Source of the DNA: Terribacillus saccharophilus
Lineage (GTDB): Bacteria > Bacillota > Bacilli > Bacillales > Amphibacillaceae
NCBI GenBank assembly: GCA_900110015.1
Contig: FOCD01000001.1
Location: 186,001-250,000 of the forward strand
DNA: 64,000 nt
Direction of reading: 5' to 3'
The notes beneath the pieces are model-generated. The model was not told where the DNA came from, ran no database searches, and saw only the letters and a list, made by a program, of their open reading frames with translations. Made by a program: the position numbers and the translations under genes. This document shows, piece by piece, positions 1-10,555 of this stretch. The first letter of the stretch is position 1. Each line of letters opens with the position of its first letter.

Positions 1-974
1 CAGAATTTAAACGCCACCGCCGTTTGCGTACATCAGCAAACATGCGGGCACTAGTAAGAGAAACTGAAGTAACAGTGGATGACTTGATTTACCCAGTTTT
101 CGTTGTTGAAGGTGAAAACGTGCGTAATGAAGTTTCTTCCATGCCAGGTGTATTCCAGCTGTCTTTAGATAATTTATCAGCTGAAATGAAGGAAGTAAGC
201 GAATTAGGAATCAAATCGGTTTTATTTTTTGGTATTCCAGCTGAAAAAGACGAAGTCGGAACTGGTGCTTTCCATGACCACGGCATCGTACAGCGTGCAA
301 TCAGCCAGACAAAACAGGAAGTCCCTGAGCTTTTATTGATTGCAGATACTTGCCTTTGTGAATATACATCTCATGGACACTGCGGCATCGTGCATGACGG
401 AATAATCGATAATGATGAATCACTAGGCTATTTAGTAGATACTGCAGTGAGCCAAGCGAAAGCAGGAGCTGATATCATAGCCCCTTCTAACATGATGGAC
501 GGATATGTACAAGCAATCCGTAAGGGACTGGATGAAGCCGGCTTCACGAACATTCCGATTATGGCTTATTCTGTCAAATACGCCTCTGCCTTTTACGGTC
601 CATTCCGCGAAGCAGCTGATGGTGCTCCGCAATTCGGCGACCGCAAAACGTATCAAATGGATCCTTCCAACAGAAGAGAAGCATTCCGCGAAGCGACATC
701 TGATATCGAAGAGGGCGCGGACTTCCTTATTGTGAAACCTGCACTTGCTTACTTGGATATCATTCGTGATGTGCGTAATCAATTCAATGCCCCAATCGTT
801 GCATACAATGTCAGCGGCGAATACAGCATGGTAAAAGCAGCTGCATTGAATGGCTGGATTGATGAGAAAGCAATTGTTATGGAAAAAATGATCGGCATGA
901 AACGTGCTGGTGCTGATTTGATCATGACTTACTTTGCAAAAGATGTGGCAAGATGGCTGAAGGAAGACAACTGA
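1..974 (+). CDS. hemB: Porphobilinogen synthase (delta-aminolevulinate dehydratase), 5'-truncated by window edge
   Basis: Condenses two 5-aminolevulinate molecules to porphobilinogen in cytosolic heme synthesis. The frame is open from base 3 and begins [13 protein letters not shown], the usual HemB N-terminus, so only a few codons and the start lie upstream. The cysteine-rich metal site ([14 protein letters not shown]) and both active-site lysine contexts ([14 protein letters not shown] and [10 protein letters not shown]) are intact. It ends 12 bases before hemL, whose ribosome binding site GAGGAGGA overlaps the hemB stop region, so the two are one operon. The function is family knowledge; the motifs are read directly. 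Confidence 0.98.
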   Translation, partial: EFKRHRRLRTSANMRALVRETEVTVDDLIYPVFVVEGENVRNEVSSMPGVFQLSLDNLSAEMKEVSELGIKSVLFFGIPAEKDEVGTGAFHDHGIVQRAISQTKQEVPELLLIADTCLCEYTSHGHCGIVHDGIIDNDESLGYLVDTAVSQAKAGADIIAPSNMMDGYVQAIRKGLDEAGFTNIPIMAYSVKYASAFYGPFREAADGAPQFGDRKTYQMDPSNRREAFREATSDIEEGADFLIVKPALAYLDIIRDVRNQFNAPIVAYNVSGEYSMVKAAALNGWIDEKAIVMEKMIGMKRAGADLIMTYFAKDVARWLKEDN

Positions 975-986
975 GGAGGAAATCTG

Positions 987-2279
987 ATGAAAAGCTTTGA
1001 AAAATCGATAGCGGCATTCGAAGAAGCGAAACAGCATATGCCTGGCGGAGTTAACTCCCCGGTTCGTGCATTCCGCTCCGTAGGAATGGATCCTATTTTC
1101 ATGGATAACGGTAAGGGCTCCAAAATTACAGACATTGATGGCAATACGTACATCGATTATGTACTAAGCTGGGGACCACTCATTCTAGGACATGCTGATG
1201 ACCGTGTTGTAGAAGGCTTGAAGAAAATCACAGAGAAAGGTACAAGCTTCGGCGCACCTACTGTGATCGAGAATAAGATGGCAGCTTTAGTAAAAGAGCG
1301 GATTCCATCCATGGATATCGTACGTATGGTCAACTCCGGTACAGAAGCGACAATGAGTGCCCTTCGTTTGGCACGTGGCTACACTGGACGCGACAAGATC
1401 CTGAAATTTGTAGGCAGCTATCATGGCCACGGCGATTCCCTTTTAATCAAAGCCGGTTCTGGTGTGGCGACACTTGGACTTCCGGACAGCCCAGGTGTAC
1501 CGGAAACTATTGCCCGTAATACGATTACTGTACCGTACAATGATCTGGAAAGCGTTCGATATGCTTTCGAACAGTACGGTGACGATATAGCAGCTGTCAT
1601 TGCTGAGCCAGTCTGCGGAAACATGGGTGTTGTACCACCTCAGCCAGGCTTCCTTGAAGGAATTCGCGACATCACAAAGCAGCATGGCGCTTTGCTCATT
1701 TTTGATGAAGTAATGACTGGCTTCCGAGTTGGTTATCATTCTGCACAAGGCCACTTCGGCGTTGAACCAGACTTGACTTGCCTTGGTAAAATCATTGGAG
1801 GAGGTCTTCCAGTAGGCGCTTATGGCGGCCGTAAGGAGATTATGGATCGTGTTGCTCCAGCGGGCGATATTTATCAAGCAGGCACATTGTCAGGAAATCC
1901 ACTTGCGATGACTGCTGGATACGAGACGTTGGCAGCAATGGATAAAGCGGCGTATGAGCGTATCAATGCACATGCTGACCGTCTTGCAGAAGGCTACAAA
2001 GCAGCTGCAGAGGAGTTTGGCATCCCATTGCAAGTAAATCGTGCTGGTTCCATGGTTGGTGTGTTCTTTACGGATACTCCTGTTATCAACTTTGATACGG
2101 CGAAGACATCTAACTTGGATCACTTCTCCATGTACTACCGAGAAATGATCGAAGCGGGTATCTTCCTGCCGCCTTCTCAATTCGAGGGGCTGTTCTTATC
2201 AGCTGCTCATACAGATGAGGACATCGAAGCGACAATTGAAGCAGCTAGACAAGCCTTCAAGAAAATAGCAGCATCTTAA
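987..2279 (+). CDS. hemL: Glutamate-1-semialdehyde 2,1-aminomutase
   Basis: PLP enzyme that converts glutamate-1-semialdehyde to 5-aminolevulinate, the substrate of the upstream HemB. The protein is 430 residues, normal for HemL. The N-terminal [11 protein letters not shown], the [16 protein letters not shown] segment, the [10 protein letters not shown] cofactor region and the Schiff-base lysine in [16 protein letters not shown] (about residue 268) are all present. The ATG at 987 follows GAGGAGGA at a good distance. It is the last gene of the heme operon, since a strong terminator follows. B. subtilis carries a second copy (gsaB), but the operon position identifies this one as hemL. Confidence 0.97.
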   Translation: MKSFEKSIAAFEEAKQHMPGGVNSPVRAFRSVGMDPIFMDNGKGSKITDIDGNTYIDYVLSWGPLILGHADDRVVEGLKKITEKGTSFGAPTVIENKMAALVKERIPSMDIVRMVNSGTEATMSALRLARGYTGRDKILKFVGSYHGHGDSLLIKAGSGVATLGLPDSPGVPETIARNTITVPYNDLESVRYAFEQYGDDIAAVIAEPVCGNMGVVPPQPGFLEGIRDITKQHGALLIFDEVMTGFRVGYHSAQGHFGVEPDLTCLGKIIGGGLPVGAYGGRKEIMDRVAPAGDIYQAGTLSGNPLAMTAGYETLAAMDKAAYERINAHADRLAEGYKAAAEEFGIPLQVNRAGSMVGVFFTDTPVINFDTAKTSNLDHFSMYYREMIEAGIFLPPSQFEGLFLSAAHTDEDIEATIEAARQAFKKIAAS

Positions 2280-2286
2280 ACTCAAA

Positions 2287-2313
2287 GTCCAAGCTTATGC
2301 TTGGGCTTTTTTT
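2287..2313 (+). terminator. Rho-independent terminator after hemL
   Basis: An 8-bp stem GTCCAAGC/GCTTGGGC (one G-U pair) with a TTAT loop is followed by seven T residues. It closes the heme operon and separates it from spoVID. Confidence 0.9.
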
Positions 2314-2407
2314 CATGAGGACAAAGGATTTTCCTTACATATAAGAATGGGCGTAAGCATAGGTTTTAGTACAGAGGAACGCTTAAATCTTGGAAGGAGG
2401 ATTCCAC

Positions 2408-4618
2408 ATGTCTTCAAATGAGACAACACCTTTTATGTTTGATATACAAGAATCACTCAGTTTCCGTGCCGACGCACAGCTGCAGGATCTAATAGGAATC
2501 GCATTGGAGCCGGAGATCAGTATCCAGGAGTTTGAGCACGAAATTTCTGTTCGAGGTGTCATCGAACTTACAGGTGAATATTACCCTCTTCAGGAGGTTG
2601 CCGAAGGAAGTGCAGTCGCAGTCAGTCCTGGTACAAGGGAAATGGAAAACATCGAGAAACAGGAAGCTGGAACAAATACATTTTATCATCGTTTCCCTGT
2701 TGAAATATCTGTTCCGAAAAATCGTATCAAGCAGCTGAATGACGTATATGTCACAATCGATAATTTTGATTATGAAGTTCCTGGCAGCAATGTTCTTGAA
2801 TTACATGCCACAGTTGCAATATACGGTGTGTTGGAAGAGAGAAAACAAGCGCAGCCACAAGCACCGCAGCAGCCTTACTTCCCGCCTCCGATTCCACAAG
2901 CAGAACAAGCAAAATCTTATACAGACGAAATAGCTGATCAAATTGAAGCTCAAGCGCGTGACAATCAGCAGTATGAGCAGCAAGGCTATCAATTTGCTAA
3001 AGAAGAACCAGCAGAGGCTAAGTCAGAAGTATCAGCTTCAAATGTGAGAGATGAGCAGGATGCTGAGCAGCAAAGCTATCAGATTTCTCAAGATGAGTAT
3101 GTAGAGGAAGCAGAGGTAGTAGAGAATCGAGAGGAAACAGAAGCAGATGCTCGCGACGAATATGAGACCGAAGAGCAAAGCTATCAGGTTTCTCAAGATG
3201 AGCATGCAGTTGAAGCAGCGATAGAAGTGAACCGCGAGGAAACAGAAGCAGATGCTCGCGACGAATATGAGACCGAAGAGCAAAGCTATCAGTTTACTCA
3301 AAACGAGTACCCGGAAGAAGAGGTAGAAGTCAACCGTGAGGAAACAGAAGCAGGTGCCCGCGACGAATATGAGACCGAGGAGCAAAGCTATCAGTTTACT
3401 CAAGACGTGTATGCAGAAGAAGAGGTAGAAGTAAATAAAGAGGAAACAGAAGCAGATGCTCGTGACAAATATGAGACTGAGGAGCAAAGCTATCAATTTG
3501 CCCAGGATTATGTGGAGCAAAAAGAAGCAGAAGTCCAAGACGAGCAGGATGCAGGAGGGCAAGGCTATCAGTTTTCTCAGGAATATACAGAAACAGAAGT
3601 AGAAGCTGAATTAAAAGCAGAAACCCGCGATCAGAAGATCGAGGAGCAAAGCATTCCATTTGCTCAGGAATATGCAGAGCAAACTCAGGCAGAAGCAGGA
3701 CTAGAGGAGCCAGAGGCTTCAGCTGCATCAGCAGATTATATAGAACAACGCCCTTCTGAAGAAGAACAAGAAGAACCACAGGCTATTGTACAGGATCAGG
3801 CACCTGCTTATCCGAAGGTAACTATACAAGCGGAGAAGCCTGCTGAAAATCCTCGTGACGAAGCAGTTTATGAAGCCGAAGAACTATCAACTCTACAAAA
3901 TGCTCATCAAAATCCTGAAGCTGGTAAGCTGCCAGAAGAATTTTTCGTCCTTCCGGATGAGCTTGAGGATGCGTATCAAGCGGCCGATTTCCGTCAGGCG
4001 CATATACAAGATGATGATGTGTATTATTTGGATCGGGAACTACCGCATGAAGAACCTTCTGATACACCAGATTTCACTTTTACTTATCAAGCAAAGCAGG
4101 AAGAAGCACCTCCTGAGCCAATAAGATTTGAGGCACCTCCTCTTTTGACACCTGAAGAGGATGATAGATGGAAATATAAAGAAACGAAAACATTCAGTGA
4201 GTTCTTCGGTAGCAAGCCAGTCGAGCCTACTGAAGTACCTCAAGCAGATGTAACTGCTGAAGAGGTCAATACAGAAGAATCATACGAAGATGCTTATAAG
4301 GATGTTTCGCTGCAGGCTGTGCCAATAAATCAAGAGCTGCAGCCAGAGGATTTGCCGGAAGTGATCGAGGAAGAAATAGAGGAAGAAGCAGAAAGAAAAG
4401 ACAGCAGCAATTTCCTTGTTAGTATGTTTGGTGCGCGGGAAGAAACTTACACAAAGCTTCGTGTTTGCATCGTCCAGGAAAGAGATACATTGGAGAAGAT
4501 TGCGACTCGATATGACGTGCCGATCAGCTCAATTGCCAGCTCCAACAATTTGGAAGAAGAAACAGTATCTGAGGGACAGCTGCTTCTCATACCGCAGCGA
4601 CGTTCAAAAAAGAATTAA
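2408..4618 (+). CDS. spoVID: Stage VI sporulation protein D (spore coat encasement), repeat-expanded
   Basis: Spore-coat morphogenetic protein that in B. subtilis drives encasement of the forespore and works with SafA. The N-terminal domain (PFMFDIQESLSFRADAQL, then FEHEISVRGVIELTGEY) is typical of SpoVID, and a LysM domain closes the C-terminus (about residues 690-735, with VQERDTLEKIATRYDVPISS). The middle is a highly acidic, Glu/Gln-rich low-complexity stretch with four near-identical 34-35 residue repeats. At about 736 residues it is much longer than the roughly 575-residue B. subtilis protein. The ATG at 2408 is chosen because AAGGAGG lies 7 bases upstream; the in-frame TTG at 2390 lies before that site. 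ysxE follows closely, as in B. subtilis. Confidence 0.95.
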   Translation: MSSNETTPFMFDIQESLSFRADAQLQDLIGIALEPEISIQEFEHEISVRGVIELTGEYYPLQEVAEGSAVAVSPGTREMENIEKQEAGTNTFYHRFPVEISVPKNRIKQLNDVYVTIDNFDYEVPGSNVLELHATVAIYGVLEERKQAQPQAPQQPYFPPPIPQAEQAKSYTDEIADQIEAQARDNQQYEQQGYQFAKEEPAEAKSEVSASNVRDEQDAEQQSYQISQDEYVEEAEVVENREETEADARDEYETEEQSYQVSQDEHAVEAAIEVNREETEADARDEYETEEQSYQFTQNEYPEEEVEVNREETEAGARDEYETEEQSYQFTQDVYAEEEVEVNKEETEADARDKYETEEQSYQFAQDYVEQKEAEVQDEQDAGGQGYQFSQEYTETEVEAELKAETRDQKIEEQSIPFAQEYAEQTQAEAGLEEPEASAASADYIEQRPSEEEQEEPQAIVQDQAPAYPKVTIQAEKPAENPRDEAVYEAEELSTLQNAHQNPEAGKLPEEFFVLPDELEDAYQAADFRQAHIQDDDVYYLDRELPHEEPSDTPDFTFTYQAKQEEAPPEPIRFEAPPLLTPEEDDRWKYKETKTFSEFFGSKPVEPTEVPQADVTAEEVNTEESYEDAYKDVSLQAVPINQELQPEDLPEVIEEEIEEEAERKDSSNFLVSMFGAREETYTKLRVCIVQERDTLEKIATRYDVPISSIASSNNLEEETVSEGQLLLIPQRRSKKN
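3071..3484 (+). repeat. Four in-frame tandem repeats (105/105/102/102 bp) inside spoVID
   Basis: Each unit starts with codons for QSYQ (bases 3071, 3176, 3281, 3383) and runs to ETEE; a fifth QSYQ at 3485 begins a diverged copy. The core EETEADARDEYETEE is almost invariant at both protein and DNA level, which points to recent duplication. Weaker copies flank the block on both sides. Confidence 0.93.
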
Positions 4619-4645
4619 TCAATAAGAGTGAACGGGGTGTGCTAG

Positions 4646-5659
4646 ATGGAAAATATCGATCGAATACTAGCTGCCTATGGTATCACGCCAGCCTCGGTTC
4701 AAACCATAACCAGCCGCCTGTCTAAAGTGCAAACGCACCAGGCGGCTTTTGCTTTAAAAAGGTCATCCCTCCATCCGGAGCGGCTCGATCGCTGGCTGAT
4801 GGTCGTCCAAGGCAAGCATAATTTTTACCGGGAAGGTGTTCCGCCTGTCTATCAAACATTGCAGGAAAATTTCTATGTGGTGGATGAAGGAGAAGTTTAT
4901 TATCTGATGCCATGGCTGGAGCGGCATCGAACAGATGAACCAGATCACCCTTATGAGATGCTGTTTACCTCACTTGGAAAAATCCATGCCTCCTCCAGCA
5001 AACGTTATCCAATCGATTATGAAGCGTACGCATTGGCTATTCGAAAGCAGAAAGAAAAGCTCCAGCAGGACAGGGAGGAGCTGCTTGCTTTGGTGGAGCG
5101 ATTCGAATCTCAGACTTATATGGGTGTTATTCCATTGTTAGTTTGCACGCATTACAAGGATTTAGAGCATGTGTCCGCAATGCTGGATAAGTGGTATGAC
5201 CATTATGATGCAGATCTTAAGGCAGATCCAGAGATGGAGCATAGCGTTCTGCATGGAAGCCTCCGTCCTTCTCATGTCCAGGAAGGCAGTCCGCTGCATC
5301 TGCTTAATTGGGAAAAGACCAAGCTCGGTAATCCTAGCTTGGATCTTGCTGCTTACTATAAAGAGGAATGGCGGTTTATCGACAGTAATATGATTAACCC
5401 ACCATATTATTTGCATACGTATGAAGAACACCGACAAATGAAGAAAAATGAAGAGAGCCTGTTCATGCTGCATCTGCTGCATCCGGGCCGATATTTGAAG
5501 CAGGTCAGAGAGTATGTAAATGCTCCGCAAAAGGCGGATACCCCTGCTGTCGTTTTGGAATTGACCCAAACACATAGGCAGCTGATGCAGGCTCTCCAGG
5601 CCCAATCCTATTTCCAGGATCTTAGAGATCAGGAAGAACAGGATGGCGGGGAATCTTGA
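4646..5659 (+). CDS. ysxE: Spore coat protein YsxE (kinase-like CotS/YsxE family)
   Basis: A 337-residue protein of the aminoglycoside-phosphotransferase-like spore coat family, placed directly after spoVID as in B. subtilis. Visible family features are the N-terminal kinase-like lobe (ALKRSSL, YREGVPPVYQTL, YYLMPWLE) and a degenerate catalytic loop followed by LLNWEKTKLGNPSLDLAAYYK, which resembles the APH metal-binding loop with changed residues. Enzymatic activity is therefore doubtful. It has a GGGGTG ribosome site upstream and a 27-base gap to spoVID, so co-transcription from a mother-cell promoter is likely. Its precise function is not known to me. Confidence 0.9.
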   Translation: MENIDRILAAYGITPASVQTITSRLSKVQTHQAAFALKRSSLHPERLDRWLMVVQGKHNFYREGVPPVYQTLQENFYVVDEGEVYYLMPWLERHRTDEPDHPYEMLFTSLGKIHASSSKRYPIDYEAYALAIRKQKEKLQQDREELLALVERFESQTYMGVIPLLVCTHYKDLEHVSAMLDKWYDHYDADLKADPEMEHSVLHGSLRPSHVQEGSPLHLLNWEKTKLGNPSLDLAAYYKEEWRFIDSNMINPPYYLHTYEEHRQMKKNEESLFMLHLLHPGRYLKQVREYVNAPQKADTPAVVLELTQTHRQLMQALQAQSYFQDLRDQEEQDGGES

Positions 5660-5848
5660 TCAGATAGATTTCGACTGAAAGCTGAAGTAAAGAGCAATCA
5701 AGCCGCCAAGTAACAAAATATCCAAAATCGACGGAAACAATATTGTCCGGATGAACTGGAAGATGATCAGCGGAATTACCGCCTTCTCGGTGACATTGAT
5801 CCAATACTTGAGGAACCCCGGCATGTTGTTGCGGTTGAATTTACTCAT
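5660..5848 (-). CDS. Small hypothetical membrane protein (62 aa)
   Basis: A 62-residue protein with a basic start (MSKFNRNN) and two hydrophobic stretches, roughly residues 22-40 (VIPLIIFQFIRTILFPSI) and 41-57 (LDILLLGGLIALYF). It therefore probably spans the membrane once or twice. A very good AGGAGGG ribosome site precedes the ATG, which makes it a real gene rather than a shadow. It is transcribed against ysxE, its stop directly abutting the end of ysxE, and divergently from valS. I do not recognise the family. Confidence 0.75.
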   Translation of the reverse strand: MSKFNRNNMPGFLKYWINVTEKAVIPLIIFQFIRTILFPSILDILLLGGLIALYFSFQSKSI

Positions 5849-5926
5849 TGTTATCCCTCCTATAGGTAGTATATGAACGGGAAAAGCTAGGCGTTTACCC
5901 TTTTTTGAAAAAAATATGCCTCTTCA

Positions 5927-5956
5927 TTGACTTTTTTACTGTCAAGTGGATACAAT
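5927..5956 (+). promoter_or_regulatory. Sigma-A-type promoter for the valS leader
   Basis: TTGACT and TACAAT are separated by 18 bases, about 25 bases before the first helix of the T-box leader. Confidence 0.7.
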
Positions 5957-5974
5957 AAGCTATACATGATACAA

Positions 5975-6231
5975 ATGCTTTGACAGGGAAGAGTATAGTG
6001 TAAGGGTCCATACTAGAGAGGGAAGCAAATTGGTGGAAGTTTCCCGGATACCTGCAGTAGAAGGTCGCCCTGTATGCAGCGACCCTGAACATGACTTTTA
6101 GTCAGTAGGGGAAGCCGGTGAAGAGCCGTTATCTCCCTCGAGTGTACGACACGTATAATTTAGTGTCGTAAATGAAGGTGGTACCACGGAAACTAACCCT
6201 TTTCGTCCTTTTGGATGAGAAGGGTTTTTAT
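5975..6231 (+). promoter_or_regulatory. T-box leader (tRNA-Val responsive) upstream of valS
   Basis: Stem I closes through ACAGGG and CCCTGT. The specifier loop has an AGTA-like 5' side and GAAG-GTC on the 3' side, giving a GUC (Val) specifier at 6064-6066 that matches the downstream gene. The conserved T-box AGGTGGTACCACGGA is at 6176-6190. The terminator stem (AACCCTTTTCGTCC pairing with GGATGAGAAGGGTT) with its T run is at 6195-6230. Uncharged tRNA-Val is expected to stabilise the antiterminator and switch valS on. Confidence 0.95.
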
Positions 6232-6264
6232 ATGTCACCAAAAGCATTAAAGGAGGAACCAGGC

Positions 6265-8919
6265 ATGACAACAGACAAATCACAAGAAAACAACTCACTG
6301 CCATCCAAATATGATCCCGCAAGCATCGAAGCAGGCCGCTACCAATTCTGGCTTGATGGCAAATATTTTGAAGCAACTGGGGATGAAAGCAAGCAGCCAT
6401 ATTCCATCGTTATCCCGCCGCCAAACGTAACAGGAAAGCTGCACCTAGGGCACGCTTGGGATACAACATTACAAGATATTCTTACACGTATGAAACGTAT
6501 GCAAGGCTATGATGTGCTTTGGCTTCCAGGAATGGACCATGCAGGTATAGCGACACAAGCAAAAGTAGATGCAAAACTGCGCGAGCAGGGTATCAGCCGC
6601 TATGATCTTGGCCGCGAAGGCTTTTTAGAAAAGAGCTGGGAATGGAAAGAAGAATATGCAAGGTTCATCCGCAAGCAATGGTCTAAGATGGGACTTGGTC
6701 TTGACTATTCCCGTGAGCGATTCACATTGGATGAAGGACTATCTGAAGCAGTTAAAGAAGTATTCGTTACATTGTATGAAAAAGGTTTGCTTTATCGTGG
6801 CGAGTATATCATCAACTGGGATCCAGCAGCCAAAACGGCTCTTTCTGATATTGAAGTAATTCACAAGGATGTACAAGGTCACTTCTATCATATGCGTTAT
6901 CCACTTGCTGACGGAACAGGACATATCGAAATTGCGACAACTCGTCCGGAAACATTCCTAGGGGACACAGCAGTAGCTGTACACCCGGATGATGAGCGCT
7001 ACCAGCACTTGATCGGCAAAACGGTCATCCTACCGGAAATAAACCGCGAAATTCCGATCGTAGCAGATGATTATGTAGACATGGAATTCGGTTCTGGAGC
7101 GGTGAAAATCACTCCTGCACATGACCCGAATGACTTTGAAGTAGGTAACCGTCATAATCTGGAACGCATCCTTGTAATGCATGAAGACGGCTCAATGAAT
7201 GAAAATGCCGGTAAATATAACGGCTTAGATCGTTTTGAAGCTCGTAAGCAAATCGTTAAAGATTTGCAGGAGCAAGGCATCCTATTCAAAATTGAAGACC
7301 ATATGCACAGCGTTGGACATTCTGAGCGCAGCGGCGCAGTAGTAGAGCCGTATTTATCCACGCAATGGTTCGTTAACATGGAGCCATTAGCGAAACAAGC
7401 TTTGGAATTACAAGCAGGCGAAGACAAAATCAACTTCGTTCCAGAACGATTCGAAAGAACATATTCCTACTGGATGGAAAACATTCGTGATTGGTGTGTA
7501 TCCCGTCAGCTATGGTGGGGCCATCGTATTCCGGCTTGGTATCATAAAGAAACAGGCGAAGTATATGTTGGCAAAGAAGCACCAGCTGACATCGAGAACT
7601 GGGAACAAGATGAAGACGTACTTGATACGTGGTTCTCATCTGCACTATGGCCGTTCTCCACAATGGATTGGCCAAACACGGAAGCGGCGGATTTCAAACG
7701 CTACTTCCCGACAGATGTACTCGTAACAGGATATGACATCATTGCCTTCTGGGTGAGCCGTATGATCTTCCAATCCAAAGAGTTCACAGGTGAACGTCCA
7801 TTCAAAGATGTACTTATTCACGGCCTAGTACGCGACGGCGAAGGCCGCAAGATGAGTAAATCACTTGGTAACGGTGTTGATCCGATGGATGTTATCGAAA
7901 AGTACGGTGCTGACTCATTGCGTTACTTCCTATCAACCGGTTCATCGCCAGGTCAGGATTTGCGCTTCCAATGGGATAAAGTAGAGTCCACTTGGAACTT
8001 TGCTAATAAAATTTGGAACGCATCCCGTTTCGCATTGATGAATATGGAAGGCTTACAGTACAGCGATATTGATCTGACTAAAGAGAAGAGTCTTGCAGAT
8101 AAATGGATCCTTACACGCTTGAATGAAACAATCGAAGCTGTCACATACAACGCAGAGAAATATGAATTCGGTGAAGCTGGCCGTCATTTGTATAACTTCA
8201 TCTGGGATGATGTGTGTGACTGGTATATCGAGATGGCGAAACTTCCGCTATACGGCGAAGACGAAGATGCTAAGCAGATGACACGCTCTGTTCTTGCACA
8301 TGTACTCGATCAGACAATGCGCATGCTGCATCCATTCATGCCGTTCATCACTGAGGAAATCTGGCAGCAGCTTCCGCATGAAGGTGAATCCATCACTGTG
8401 GCTGCATGGCCAACAGTTAACAAAGATTTGCATGATGAAAAAGCAGCAGAAGAGATGAAACGCTTAGTAAGCATCATCCGCTCTGTCCGTAATATCCGTG
8501 CAGAAGTTGATACACCGATGTCCAAACAGATCCAACTGCTTATCCAAGCAGAAGACAATACAATCGAAACAGAACTTAAAGCACAGCAGCATTATATTGA
8601 ACGCTTCTGTAACCCAAGTGAGCTGACGATTGCAACAGCAATTCAAGCACCAGAAAAAGCGATGTCAGCTGTTCTTACTGGTGTAGAGCTTTACTTGCCG
8701 CTTGAAGGCTTGATTGATATCTCCAAAGAAATCGAACGCCTGGAGAAAGAACTCGACAAATGGACTAAAGAAGTCGATCGTGTTGAGAAGAAGCTTTCCA
8801 ACCAAGGCTTCATCAGCAAAGCACCAGAGAAAATCGTCGACGAAGAACGTGCTAAGCAAGCAGATTATGAAGATAAACGCGCACGCGTACAGCAGCGCAT
8901 CAATGAACTAAAAGGCTAA
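6265..8919 (+). CDS. valS: Valyl-tRNA synthetase
   Basis: Charges tRNA-Val with valine. The protein is 884 residues, the normal ValS length. It has the class I signature [15 protein letters not shown] (HLGHA at residues 60-64), the CP1 editing domain ([18 protein letters not shown]), the KMSKS loop (residues 529-533) and a C-terminal ValS coiled-coil arm rich in Glu/Lys. The ATG at 6265 follows AGGAGG; the longer frame starting at 6172 begins inside the T-box element and is rejected. Control is by the valine T-box. In B. subtilis folC comes next; here a terminator and about 45 kb of other genes intervene. Confidence 0.98.
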   Translation: MTTDKSQENNSLPSKYDPASIEAGRYQFWLDGKYFEATGDESKQPYSIVIPPPNVTGKLHLGHAWDTTLQDILTRMKRMQGYDVLWLPGMDHAGIATQAKVDAKLREQGISRYDLGREGFLEKSWEWKEEYARFIRKQWSKMGLGLDYSRERFTLDEGLSEAVKEVFVTLYEKGLLYRGEYIINWDPAAKTALSDIEVIHKDVQGHFYHMRYPLADGTGHIEIATTRPETFLGDTAVAVHPDDERYQHLIGKTVILPEINREIPIVADDYVDMEFGSGAVKITPAHDPNDFEVGNRHNLERILVMHEDGSMNENAGKYNGLDRFEARKQIVKDLQEQGILFKIEDHMHSVGHSERSGAVVEPYLSTQWFVNMEPLAKQALELQAGEDKINFVPERFERTYSYWMENIRDWCVSRQLWWGHRIPAWYHKETGEVYVGKEAPADIENWEQDEDVLDTWFSSALWPFSTMDWPNTEAADFKRYFPTDVLVTGYDIIAFWVSRMIFQSKEFTGERPFKDVLIHGLVRDGEGRKMSKSLGNGVDPMDVIEKYGADSLRYFLSTGSSPGQDLRFQWDKVESTWNFANKIWNASRFALMNMEGLQYSDIDLTKEKSLADKWILTRLNETIEAVTYNAEKYEFGEAGRHLYNFIWDDVCDWYIEMAKLPLYGEDEDAKQMTRSVLAHVLDQTMRMLHPFMPFITEEIWQQLPHEGESITVAAWPTVNKDLHDEKAAEEMKRLVSIIRSVRNIRAEVDTPMSKQIQLLIQAEDNTIETELKAQQHYIERFCNPSELTIATAIQAPEKAMSAVLTGVELYLPLEGLIDISKEIERLEKELDKWTKEVDRVEKKLSNQGFISKAPEKIVDEERAKQADYEDKRARVQQRINELKG

Positions 8920-8930
8920 ACACACCACAA

Positions 8931-8964
8931 GACGCACTAGAATTTTGCTAGTGCGTCTTTTTTT
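8931..8964 (+). terminator. Rho-independent terminator after valS
   Basis: A perfect 10-bp stem GACGCACTAG/CTAGTGCGTC is followed by seven T residues. Confidence 0.95.
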
Positions 8965-8981
8965 ACATAGGAGAGATGAAT

Positions 8982-9551
8982 ATGCTGACATTTCAAAAGC
9001 TTGAAACCGAACGAATAGTATTGGATGAAGTGAAGATGCAGGATGCTCCGTACGTATTTGCCGCTCTGTCTGACCCTGCTGTAACACAGTTTTACGGCAT
9101 GGAGCCACTCCAGTCAATCGACGAAGCGGAGCGCGTCATTTCCTCCTTCCGATGCGGTCTGCAGGAAGGCCGTGTAATAAGATGGGGTATGTTCTGCAAA
9201 GAAGCAGGTCGTTTTCTTGGGACTATTGGCTTGCATCAAGTTAACCGAAGTAATCGACGTGCAGAAATCGGATACGAATTGCATCCGGATCATTGGAAGA
9301 AAGGATTTGCGAATGAAGCGATGGGAGCTGTTCTGCGCTATTGCTTTGAAGAATTAGACCTGCTGCGAGTCGGGGCTATGGTCTACCCGGCGAACAAAGC
9401 ATCAGCATCACTAGTGGAGAAGCAAGGATTCAAGAGAGAAGGGCTTTTGCGCAGCTATTATTATCATGGCGGCAGAACGTATGATGCGAATGTATATGCA
9501 CTGCTGCGTGAAGACTGGGTAAGTGAGCAAGATAACTATGGGAATCAATAG
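8982..9551 (+). CDS. GNAT family N-acetyltransferase (RimJ/RimL type)
   Basis: An acetyl-CoA dependent acetyltransferase of about 189 residues. The N-terminal FQKLETERIVLDEV start is typical of the RimJ/RimL branch, the acetyl-CoA pocket is formed around IGYELHPDHWKKGFANEAM, and the C-terminal half has NKASASLVEKQGFKREGLLR. The substrate cannot be told: ribosomal protein N-termini, antibiotics and small amines are all possible in this branch. The ATG at 8982 is preferred over 8976 because AGGAGA at 8969-8974 leaves a 7-base spacer. It is a single-gene unit between two terminators. Confidence 0.88.
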   Translation: MLTFQKLETERIVLDEVKMQDAPYVFAALSDPAVTQFYGMEPLQSIDEAERVISSFRCGLQEGRVIRWGMFCKEAGRFLGTIGLHQVNRSNRRAEIGYELHPDHWKKGFANEAMGAVLRYCFEELDLLRVGAMVYPANKASASLVEKQGFKREGLLRSYYYHGGRTYDANVYALLREDWVSEQDNYGNQ

Positions 9552-9582
9552 AATGGATTCTAATATAAATAATTGTATAAAA

Positions 9583-9615
9583 AACGCAGAGGGTAAGTCA
9601 CTTCTGCGTTTTTTT
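9583..9615 (+). terminator. Terminator after the acetyltransferase gene
   Basis: An 8-bp stem AACGCAGA/TCTGCGTT is followed by a run of seven T residues. Confidence 0.88.
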
Positions 9616-9751
9616 AAAATTTGAAGTTTATCATTTAGCAGAATAGAGAACTTATAGAACAGGAGAGTTAGTCAAGATTATCCTTTTAAAGAAATTGATG
9701 AATCTAAACTTCTCATTCAGCATTTAAACAGCCAACAAAGGAGATTTTATT

Positions 9752-10537
9752 ATGTCAGAACAACGTCAACTAGCTTTGATTACCGGAGCATCATCAGGCC
9801 TTGGCCTTGAACTAGCAAAACAATTCGCACAAGATAATTATGATATAGCATTATCTGGATCAAGTGATCGAATTTTCGAAGCAGCTGACACTATTCGTGA
9901 TTTAGGAGTGGAAGCTTATCCTCATAAAGCCGATGCAGCGACATATGATGGTGTAGAAAGCTTTTGGAACTTTGTCAGTGAACTGAAACGTCCGGTTGAG
10001 GCGGCAGTACTTAACGTTGGAATTGGCCTTGGGGGAGCATTTACTGATACGGATCTTGATGATGAGTTGAAACTCATTTCAATCAACATTTCTGGTACAG
10101 TACATATGGCGAAGCGAGTGGTGCACCATATGGTTCCTAATGGCAGAGGCAGAATACTAATCGTTTCATCCATTTCTGCTACGCAGCCAACACCTTATGA
10201 AACTGTTTATGGTCCATCGAAGGCCTTTGGGTATATGTTTGCAGAATCTTTACGCGAAGAATTACGAGAAACAGGTGTTACTGTTACTGCATTGCTGCCA
10301 GGAGCAACGGACACTAACTTCCATTCGAATGCAGGTATGGACTCCAGTGAAATTGGTTCTTCCAAGAAAAATGATAAAGTGCTCGTTGCGAAACAGGGTT
10401 ATGAAGCACTCATGAATGATGAGGATCATGTAGTCGGCGGTGACGAAGAAACAAAACAGCAGGCAGAAGATAATAGGACTACGCCTGAACCAGTGAAAGC
10501 TGCTAATCATGCTAAAAAAGCACGCCTTCAGAACTAG
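9752..10537 (+). CDS. Short-chain dehydrogenase/reductase
   Basis: A 261-residue NAD(P)-dependent oxidoreductase of the classical SDR fold. The cofactor motif TGASSGLG is at residues 12-19, an NVG motif stands in place of NNAG, and the catalytic Ser-Tyr-Lys set is visible as SSISAT and YGPSK. The last 30 residues (from about 232) are a charged, Lys/Glu-rich tail outside the fold. The substrate is unknown. It is monocistronic: its own AAAGGAG ribosome site lies upstream and a strong terminator follows. Confidence 0.88.
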   Translation: MSEQRQLALITGASSGLGLELAKQFAQDNYDIALSGSSDRIFEAADTIRDLGVEAYPHKADAATYDGVESFWNFVSELKRPVEAAVLNVGIGLGGAFTDTDLDDELKLISINISGTVHMAKRVVHHMVPNGRGRILIVSSISATQPTPYETVYGPSKAFGYMFAESLREELRETGVTVTALLPGATDTNFHSNAGMDSSEIGSSKKNDKVLVAKQGYEALMNDEDHVVGGDEETKQQAEDNRTTPEPVKAANHAKKARLQN

Positions 10538-10555
10538 ATAGGTTTACATGCTCAA

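Noticed and set aside
432-1037. 201-codon minus-strand frame opposite hemB/hemL
   Set aside because: Shadow of conserved heme genes with no start signal.
3071-3484. Regular 102-105 base repeats as a possible CRISPR array
   Set aside because: The repeats are contiguous, in frame and without unique spacers; they code for SpoVID.
3038-3779. Long hydrophobic open frames on the minus strand across spoVID
   Set aside because: They are the complement of Glu/Gln-rich repeat codons (Glu read backwards gives Leu/Phe), without ribosome sites.
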